Source of the DNA: an uncultured Parasutterella sp.
GTDB taxonomy: Bacteria > Pseudomonadota > Gammaproteobacteria > Burkholderiales > Burkholderiaceae_F
Length of the DNA stretch: 7,206 nt
Direction of reading: 5' to 3'
Assembly (NCBI GenBank): GCA_900766055.1
Contig: CAAFTZ010000135.1
Coordinates: 1 to 7,206 of the forward strand
The translations under genes and the position numbers were made by a program. Below, one piece after another: positions 1 through 4,631 of the stretch. The notes beneath the pieces were generated by a model. The model ran no database searches. It saw only the letters and a program-made list of their open reading frames with translations, and was not told where the DNA came from. Within the stretch, counting starts at the first letter, position 1. The number at the start of each line of letters is the position of its first letter.

Positions 1-87
1 GAAAATTATGCAGAGAAAATTAAAGGAGAGAGTTGATACTACGGTGTCTCCAAGAGATTTCTCGGCATAATGATTATGTCGTCATAA

Positions 88-777
88 GGCGGCCCACTGT
101 CACCGCTCCTTGCCAACATCTACCTAGATGAACTGGACAAGGAATTGGAAAAGCGCGGCCACCGCTTTGCAAGATACGCTGATGACCTGATCTGCATCTG
201 TAAGAGTAGAAGAGCGGCAGAAAGAACGCTGGCAAGTCTGACAAGATTTGTACAGGAAAAGATGCTGTTGAAAGTAAACCAGGAAAAGTCGCATGTGGCC
301 TATATATCGAGCCAGAAAACGAAATTCTTAGGGTACGGCTTCTACTATAGTCAGACAAAAAGAGAGGTAAGACTGACAATCCATGAAAAGAGCAAACAAA
401 AGCTCAAGGATACGATCAGGAAATTACTCTCTCGGAGTCCGAAAACGAGCATAGAGAGTGTGAAACAGCTATTAGCGCAAAAGCTTCGGGGGTGGATGAA
501 CTACTTCCAATTAGCAGACGCCCAAAGATGGACGCAAGGGGTGGATCGGTGGATGCGACGTCGCATCCGCCAACTCTTGTGGAAAACTTGGAAAAAGGTA
601 AAAACAAGAATCAGGGCCCTTGTGAAACTGGGGGCGGACCCTAATCAAGCTTATTACTGGGGTTGTACCCGAAAGGGTTACTGGCGGATATCCAACAGCC
701 ACATTCTCACGACCACTCTGACCACGGACTTCCTCAAACAAAGGGGTTGGTCATGGTTGGGATGTTTTAGAGGTTAA
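88..777 (+). pseudogene. Group II intron reverse transcriptase/maturase, C-terminal remnant
   Basis: This is the 3' part of an intron-encoded protein that would reverse-transcribe a group II intron and help it fold and splice. The frame opens at GGPLSPLLANIYL, the conserved RT block before the active site. RYADD with the catalytic aspartates follows, then KFLGYGFY, then a maturase (GIIM/domain X) region with LRGWMNYF, RRRIRQLLWKTWKK and TRKGYWRISNS. It ends naturally at 777, where such proteins usually end. Missing are the RT N-terminus and blocks 1-4. The family has Gln before GGP (PQGGP), but here the codon is TAA at 85-87, and another in-frame stop lies at 34-36. The first 87 bases show no recognisable RT sequence. 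A TTG at 145 could start a shorter ORF, but it falls inside the RT domain and is not a credible gene start. No HNH endonuclease domain is visible. I am confident in the family and fairly confident that it is non-functional. Confidence 0.88.
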
Positions 778-844
778 AACGTTAAGAAACCGCTGAAAAA
801 ACAAGGTGACTTGGCCTACCAGACCGGTATGGGCAGCGGTGTGA
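778..844 (+). ncRNA. Group II intron 3' RNA region, upstream part (interrupted)
   Basis: Directly after the maturase stop the RNA can fold: ACCGCTG (789-795) pairs with CAGCGGT (834-840). The enclosed region contains CAAG-GTGA-CTTG, a small hairpin with a GNRA-type loop. This is where catalytic domain V is expected, followed by the GTGTGA linker to domain VI. The enclosed segment is 38 nt, longer than a standard 34-nt domain V, so it is either an atypical form or degenerate; the exact domain assignment is inference. The RIT element interrupts the region at GTGTGA (839-844), and the continuation is found at 4242. Confidence 0.5.
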
Positions 845-870
845 TTATCATGATTTCATGATAATCACAC
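839..870. repeat. 32-nt palindrome at the left end of the RIT element
   Basis: Two 15-base arms, GTGTGATTATCATGA (839-853) and its exact reverse complement (856-870), flank a 2-base TT centre. The palindrome carries GTGTGA at one edge and TCACAC at the other. Each is bordered by near-symmetric ATCATG/CATGAT half-sites, which is the layout expected of a tyrosine recombinase core site. No T-run follows the stem, so it is not a standard terminator. Confidence 0.9.
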
Positions 871-901
871 TAATCATGAATTTTAAGTAATCAGTAAATT
901 T
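865..901 (+). repeat. Left terminal inverted repeat of the RIT element (37 bp)
   Basis: This is identical over 37 of 37 bases to the reverse complement of 4205-4241. It starts TCACAC and contains TAATCATGAATT (871-882) and GTAATCAG (887-894). The match stops at both sides (864 and 902). On its outer side it forms the inner arm of the 839-870 palindrome. Confidence 0.95.
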
Positions 902-923
902 AATTTACCTCCTTTTCCTGAAA

Positions 924-953
924 GGTTTCCTCCAATTTATTCCTGATTACCAG
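924..953 (+). repeat. Left subterminal imperfect inverted repeat
   Basis: Aligned without gaps to the reverse complement of 4153-4182, about 17 of 30 bases agree, including a shared GATTAC at the inner end. Both copies begin 23 bases inside the inner edge of the 37-bp terminal repeat. The matched distance supports a functional pair, possibly accessory recombinase-binding sites, although the sequence match alone is modest. Confidence 0.5.
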
Positions 954-1002
954 CTAGTCTTTGGATAGGTTATTTGTGAAAAACCGATCATCAAAATGGA
1001 GG

Positions 1003-1014
1003 AATTCATGATTA
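1003..1014 (+). promoter_or_regulatory. Inner copy of AATTCATGATTA over the ritA start codon
   Basis: The same 12 bases occur in both terminal repeats (871-882 inverted, 4224-4235 direct). This copy lies 132 bp inside the left one, and its central ATG is the likely start codon of the first recombinase at 1008. A recombinase bound here could repress its own translation region or transcription; that role is inference. Confidence 0.6.
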
Positions 1015-2249
1015 CCAATTTTGACGAGCTTCTGTGCAACGCGGAACAGATTCTTAGCAAACGTTCGTTGAGTCCGGTTACTATTGACCAGTATCTGGCA
1101 GGCATGCGGCAGATATTTAAAATTGCCCGAGCTCTTGGCCATCAATCTTGTTCTCACGAATTTTTGATGCACTATCTCCAAACACGAGAGAATTACTATC
1201 TTTTTTCTTGTGTTGGGAAGGCAAGAATCCAAACCTTGTATAGAACCGTCGGCCTCATTGTCAACACAATGGCTGGAGATTTCTCAAAATGTTTAAACCC
1301 ATTTGATTTTGAACTTTATCGAACCACTGCAACAAGCAATATCGATCGATTAAGCGTTGATGGACAACAGGCGATTAGAGAATTCGTGGCTCATCTAGCT
1401 TCTCGCCAAGTTAGTGAGTCGTGCATAAAATCATACAAATACAGAACGGCGTTATTCCTAACTCTCCTCCAGAAAAGCAGTCCCAAAGAGTTAGCCTTAG
1501 TTTCTCCTCAAGAAATAATCGATGCTCTTTCAAAATTCTGCGTCCGAGAAAAAAACGGCTTCTCAAAATCTTTGTATGGCCCAAAATTATTTTTTAAATG
1601 GTTATTTGATATCGGAGTTCTAGACAAAAATTTAAGCGTCCTCTTCAGGGTTAAAGCTCCTCGACACTACCCGGAGGTCAAAAGCTTTAGCTCGGAAGAA
1701 ATCACAAAGCTATTAGCTGCGTTGGATAAAGCCGACTACAACGAGTCTCTGCTATTTACTTTCATTAGCCTTATACAGAGCACAGGACTCAGAAAAACAG
1801 ACGCCATAAATTTGACGGTCCAACAAATTGACTGGGCCGGACGAAAAATATCGATATGTCAGTCGAAAACCGGGCGCGCTGTGCAATTGCCCCTCACCGA
1901 CAGTTTAGCCGCTGTTCTGAGCTGGTTTTTACTTCACAAAAGACCGACGTTAGCTCAACAATATGTCTTTGTCGATGACTTTAGGCCTTACGCAGCAAAA
2001 ACCGCAGCTGCGTTAAATCGACAGTTTGCAAAATTGAAACACCGGGTTCTTGGGCATCGATATTACGGATATGGATTCCACGCCATCCGAAGATCTGTAG
2101 GGACAAGATTGCATGAAAAGGAGACTCCCAATTATCTAATCACAGAAATTCTTGGACACACGTCTCTCCAATCTGTACGGCCGTACATCAGAGCCGACCT
2201 TGAACATCTCAGAGAATGTTGTCTTCCAATCTCTCTGATCGGAGGATAG
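1008..2249 (+). CDS. ritA: Tyrosine recombinase, first of the RIT trio
   Basis: A site-specific DNA breaking-rejoining enzyme expected to act with the next two proteins in moving the element. The protein has 413 residues from ATG 1008. This start is chosen because GGAGGA (998-1003) stands just before it, whereas the in-frame ATG at 996 has no such site. An N-terminal SAM-like/core-binding part (about 1-200) precedes the catalytic domain. The full catalytic set is visible: R262 in STGLRKT, K287 in QSKTG, H358 and R361 in HAIRRS, H384 in LGH, and nucleophile Y393 in RPYIRAD. The C-terminal ADLEHLRECCL resembles the first protein of known RIT elements. The stop is 2 bases before the next start, so the genes are probably co-transcribed. 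No convincing promoter is seen between 902 and 1000. The start codon sits inside a copy of the element-end motif. Confidence 0.9.
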   Translation: MITNFDELLCNAEQILSKRSLSPVTIDQYLAGMRQIFKIARALGHQSCSHEFLMHYLQTRENYYLFSCVGKARIQTLYRTVGLIVNTMAGDFSKCLNPFDFELYRTTATSNIDRLSVDGQQAIREFVAHLASRQVSESCIKSYKYRTALFLTLLQKSSPKELALVSPQEIIDALSKFCVREKNGFSKSLYGPKLFFKWLFDIGVLDKNLSVLFRVKAPRHYPEVKSFSSEEITKLLAALDKADYNESLLFTFISLIQSTGLRKTDAINLTVQQIDWAGRKISICQSKTGRAVQLPLTDSLAAVLSWFLLHKRPTLAQQYVFVDDFRPYAAKTAAALNRQFAKLKHRVLGHRYYGYGFHAIRRSVGTRLHEKETPNYLITEILGHTSLQSVRPYIRADLEHLRECCLPISLIGG

Positions 2250-2251
2250 CG

Positions 2252-3163
2252 ATGACGCACAACTACAAGTCCAAACTCGGAGAAAAAATTGCTGCGTTCC
2301 TCGACTTAAAACTGAAGCAAGGCTTTATTTACAAGAACCAAAGCATTCTGTTAAATGAACTTGATGGATATCTAGCCCTGAATCACCCGACCGCCACGAC
2401 CATAACAAGAGATTGGGCATTGGAGTGGATAGCCCCGAGAAGAGAAGCAGAGAAACCTGGCACGACAAATAAGAGAATCACTATCCTACGAGAGTTAGGC
2501 AAATTTATTTCTCTGACTGAGCTGAAATGTTATGTTATAGAAAATAATGTAAACGTTCGGGTAACACAGCCGCTCTGCCGCATCATAACTCCGAAGGAGA
2601 TGCGGTTATTGTTGGAATGCATTCCAGAAATCAATCCTCAACTTCCTTCTCCTCAAGTCTTTCAAAGCGCATTTCGACTAGCTCTGATGCTTATGTATCT
2701 TACTGGTATGAGATCGGGGGAGATCAGAAACCTAAAGAGATCAGATGTTTTATTGGAAGAAAAAGCCCTGAAAATCAGAGAATCAAAAGGACACGTGGAC
2801 AGAAAAGTAGCCTTATCCGAAGAGTTATTTGCGTCATTAAAGAAATACTTGGACGAAACGATAGATCTGCGCACCGACAACCTCTTCACGTCTGATGGTA
2901 ACTCTCCGCTAACAGCTAAAAGATTTAGGCTTTTACTTACGAGTCTATGGACAACATCAGGATTAAAAGAACCGGCTCCTAGAATGGCTGACTTTAGACA
3001 CTCCTTCATCACGCTCAGACTCTTACAGTGGCACAAACAGGGCGTTGACTTATCTTTGAAGGCGCAATTCCTACAGGCCTTCGTTGGACACAACCGCTTA
3101 GAGGACACGCTCTATTACTTCCGTCTTGTACCCGTCTATGGAGAGGTGGGACATGAACAATAA
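2252..3163 (+). CDS. ritB: Tyrosine recombinase, second of the RIT trio, lacking HisII
   Basis: The protein has 303 residues from ATG 2252. GGAGG at 2241-2245, inside the end of the previous gene, sets this start in preference to ATG 2216. It has an N-terminal core-binding part (about 1-105) and a catalytic domain with R154 in TGMRSGE, R249-H250 in DFRHSF, H280 in VGH and a nucleophile tyrosine in EDTLYYF (Y289 by its spacing of nine from H280, as in its neighbours). The first His of the usual HxxR motif is alanine here (A246 in MADFRH). The codon is GCT, two changes from a His codon, so a single read error would not explain it. It overlaps the next gene by 11 bases. It may act as a non-cleaving or weakly active partner, or the element may be decaying; the sequence cannot decide. 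Confidence 0.88.
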   Translation: MTHNYKSKLGEKIAAFLDLKLKQGFIYKNQSILLNELDGYLALNHPTATTITRDWALEWIAPRREAEKPGTTNKRITILRELGKFISLTELKCYVIENNVNVRVTQPLCRIITPKEMRLLLECIPEINPQLPSPQVFQSAFRLALMLMYLTGMRSGEIRNLKRSDVLLEEKALKIRESKGHVDRKVALSEELFASLKKYLDETIDLRTDNLFTSDGNSPLTAKRFRLLLTSLWTTSGLKEPAPRMADFRHSFITLRLLQWHKQGVDLSLKAQFLQAFVGHNRLEDTLYYFRLVPVYGEVGHEQ

Positions 3164-4155
3164 ACAGATCGAATTCTTTGAGTTAGTTCGAGATTATCTA
3201 ACCCGATATCTACCAAAAGTAAGGAAATTATCTCCGCATACGGTTAGGTCTTACAAAACCGCTATAAAACTCCTAATTGAATTCTTTGAAAAGAAGAAAG
3301 CGGAACAACTTAAGGCAATGACTGTAGGGCTCATCAATCCCGATTCATTGAACGAATTCATAATTTGGCTCAGAGAAATGAACATTAAGGCGTCCACAAT
3401 TAATTTGAGGATCGCAGCCGTTAGGGCCTTTTTTAACTTCGTTTGTATGAAAGAACCTCTTTACGTCGGTCTCTCTGAAAAGATTAAAACAATAAAAAAA
3501 TTGAAGGTTGAGGAGAAACCTATAACGTACCTCTCGACAGGAGAAACTGCTGCCTTATTAGATTCTCCCGGAACTGAAAATAAAGGAGAAAGAGACCGGC
3601 TTCTCCTTCTGCTGCTCTATGAAACTGCTTGTCGGGAAGCGGAGATTGCGGCAATAAAATATGAAGATTTTTTTTATAAGGGATAACAAGATTGCCCTCT
3701 TAGTTACTGGAAAAGGAGGTAAACAACGCTTCATTCCAGTCCCAGATAATGTCTATGAGAAGGTGATGAAATTCCGGGCTAGGCAGCAGCGAACAACTCG
3801 CTACGTCTTCTCCTCTCCAAGCCGTGTTCATGAAGCTCACATAACAACGTCGTCAATATATAAAATCGTGGCGAAATATGGGCAGAAGATAAATCTCCCC
3901 TACGATTTACATCCACACACGTTGAGGCACACCAGGGCAATGCATTGGTATCAAGGCGGTGTGTCTTTAGAGATTATCTCTTTACTGCTTGGGCATTCTC
4001 AGTTAGAAACTACAAGAATATACGCAAGAGCCGATATCGAAATGAAGCGAAAAGCACTAGAGAAGATTGAACCTTTGCAACAGTCAGGGAGTAATCATGA
4101 ATTGTTTGATTGGGAAGATAAAAGTCTCATTATGCGACTGGCCGGTTTAACCTGA
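3153..4155 (+). pseudogene. ritC: Tyrosine recombinase, third of the RIT trio, split by a +1 frameshift
   Basis: The start at ATG 3153 follows GAGGTG (3143-3148) and overlaps the end of ritB. As read, translation stops at 3684-3686 after 177 residues. The remainder continues in the next frame to 4155. The shift lies in eight T (3668-3675): dropping one T gives YEDFFIRDNKIALL and a continuous 333-residue protein. That protein has an N-terminal SAM-like domain (KLSPHTVRSYKTA), R161 in ETACREAE, K187 in GKGGKQR, H255 and R258 in HTLRH, H281 in LGH and Y290 in TTRIYARAD, plus the KRKALEKI tail typical of the third RIT protein. All catalytic residues are therefore present but in two frames. Possible causes are a disabling mutation, a homopolymer read error, or transcript slippage that makes both forms. 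The ATG at 3661 has no ribosome-binding site and is not a likely separate start. Confidence 0.85.
4092..4103 (-). promoter_or_regulatory. Inner copy of AATTCATGATTA inside the ritC 3' end
   Basis: An exact inverted copy of the 12-base end motif, read here as TAATCATGAATT. It is exactly 132 bp from the right terminal copy at 4224-4235, mirroring the spacing on the left side. It falls within codons near the C-terminus of the third recombinase. It is a candidate arm-type binding site. Confidence 0.6.
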
Positions 4156-4182
4156 GTAATCTTGAAATAATTACGGAGAAGC
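4153..4182 (-). repeat. Right subterminal imperfect inverted repeat, overlapping the ritC stop
   Basis: This is the partner of 924-953 at the same distance from its terminal repeat. It shares GATTAC (as GTAATC at 4156-4161) and an AATT block. It begins at the TGA stop codon of the third recombinase, so the end of the coding region and the element end are packed together. Confidence 0.5.
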
Positions 4183-4204
4183 TTCTACAGAGGCTGTTCT
4201 CAAC

Positions 4205-4241
4205 AAATTTACTGATTACTTAAAATTCATGATTAGTGTGA
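4205..4241 (-). repeat. Right terminal inverted repeat of the RIT element (37 bp)
   Basis: This is the exact inverted copy of 865-901. It ends in GTGTGA (4236-4241), which abuts the intron sequence GAGGGTG. Unlike the left end, it has no additional palindrome outside it, so the two element ends are asymmetric in the integrated state. Confidence 0.95.
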
Positions 4242-4279
4242 GAGGGTGTTCGCTGGAAATCAGCGAAACTCTACTCGAT
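4242..4279 (+). ncRNA. Group II intron domain VI and 3' end (displaced by the RIT insertion)
   Basis: Joined to GTGTGA, this segment gives a long hairpin. TTCGCTG (4249-4255) pairs with CAGCGAA (4261-4267), and outside it AGAG (4241-4244) pairs with CTCT (4269-4272). It ends CTACTCGAT, which resembles the end of bacterial group II introns, where domain VI carries the branch-point A and the intron finishes in AY. The likely intron/3'-exon junction is therefore near 4279/4280. The segment lies 3.4 kb from the maturase gene only because the RIT element separates them. The assignment rests on remembered consensus and on the visible pairing. Confidence 0.6.
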
Positions 4280-4541
4280 TTTAGTCGAAGCGTTTTAGCT
4301 TCCATCAAAAACATTTAAAATCAAATAGATAACATAAAAAAAATATATTCCTCTAGGTTAGAAATTCAAAAATTGAATTATCTAGAGAAGGGTTACAAAG
4401 AAAAACATTTTTCACAATCTGTCTTATTTGCCATTTTTGTTGACTTTTATTCAAGAAGATAGTTAAAAAATTATACGTACAAAACTGATATAAGTTTAGC
4501 TTACTTCATTTTTCCGCGCTTTTTCGTCTTAAAGACACCCC

Positions 4542-4547
4542 TATAAT
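4542..4547 (+). promoter_or_regulatory. Candidate -10 box (TATAAT) for the autotransporter
   Basis: This is a perfect TATAAT, 85 bases before the start codon. The region 16-18 bases upstream is T-rich but has no good -35 match, so the promoter may be weak, activated, or served by the T-rich upstream DNA. Transcription would begin near 4553-4555, giving a leader of roughly 80 nt that includes the 4565-4605 hairpin. Confidence 0.45.
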
Positions 4548-4564
4548 TCGCCGCTCTTGAATGC

Positions 4565-4605
4565 TTCTTTCGGCTCACCTCTTGTCTGTGGTGAGAACTA
4601 AAGAA
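4565..4605 (+). promoter_or_regulatory. Two-part 5'-UTR hairpin before the autotransporter
   Basis: CTCACC (4574-4579) pairs with GGTGAG (4590-4595) around a 10-base loop. Below a 3/4-base internal loop, TTCTTT (4565-4570) pairs with AAAGAA (4600-4605). The structure ends 16 bases before the AAGGA ribosome-binding site and is not followed by a T-run. It may protect the leader or affect translation; the function is unproven. Confidence 0.45.
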
Positions 4606-4631
4606 TGTAAGAAATAACGAAAAAGGATCTC

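Larger units (their letters stand above)
839..4241 (+). mobile_element. RIT (recombinase in trio) element inserted in a group II intron
   Basis: Three tyrosine recombinase genes in one orientation, nearly or actually overlapping, lie between perfect 37-bp inverted repeats at 865-901 and 4205-4241. No other cargo gene is present. This is the known layout of RIT elements. GTGTGA occurs at both junctions (839-844 and 4236-4241), so removing one copy plus the element rebuilds a continuous intron sequence, CAGCG-GTGTGA-GAGGGTG. That six-base repeat could be a target duplication or, more in keeping with tyrosine recombinases, the crossover region. The exact ends are ambiguous by six bases (839-4235 or 845-4241). 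The element looks recent or intact at its ends, but its third gene carries a frameshift. Confidence 0.88.
4280..4631. other. Non-coding AT-rich leader upstream of the autotransporter
   Basis: About 350 bases with no credible gene. A short stem GAAGC/GCTTC (4287-4291, 4298-4302) lies just after the proposed intron end. An imperfect AT-rich stem at 4351-4387 pairs TCTAG/CTAGA and AATTCAA/TTGAATT; its role is unknown and no T-run follows. A TTGACT at 4440-4445 with TTAAAA 17 bases on (4463-4468) is a weak promoter candidate. The better -10 box and the leader hairpin are listed separately. Confidence 0.6.

Noticed and set aside
839..870. Strong palindrome read as a transcription terminator for the intron maturase gene
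   Set aside because: No T-run follows the stem, its arms are AT-rich, and its edges coincide with the RIT element junction and inverted repeat.
2662..3108. Antisense 148-codon open frame
   Set aside because: It lies wholly opposite ritB, which has clear catalytic motifs, and its translation shows no family features.
3661..4155. Independent small recombinase gene starting at ATG 3661
   Set aside because: It lacks a ribosome-binding site and holds only the last two thirds of a catalytic domain whose first part lies in the frame just upstream; a frameshifted single gene explains it better.
4177..4186. AGAAGCTTCT perfect 10-bp palindrome near the right end
   Set aside because: It is short, has no equivalent at the left end, and is likely chance in this composition.
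839..4241. Repeats considered as a CRISPR array or integron
   Set aside because: There is no series of spaced direct repeats, no attC-like cassette array and no cargo; three tandem recombinases with inverted ends fit a RIT element.
4351..4387. AT-rich imperfect hairpin as a terminator or operator
   Set aside because: The stem is interrupted, has no following T-run and has no partner copy elsewhere in the window; left only as a note on the leader.
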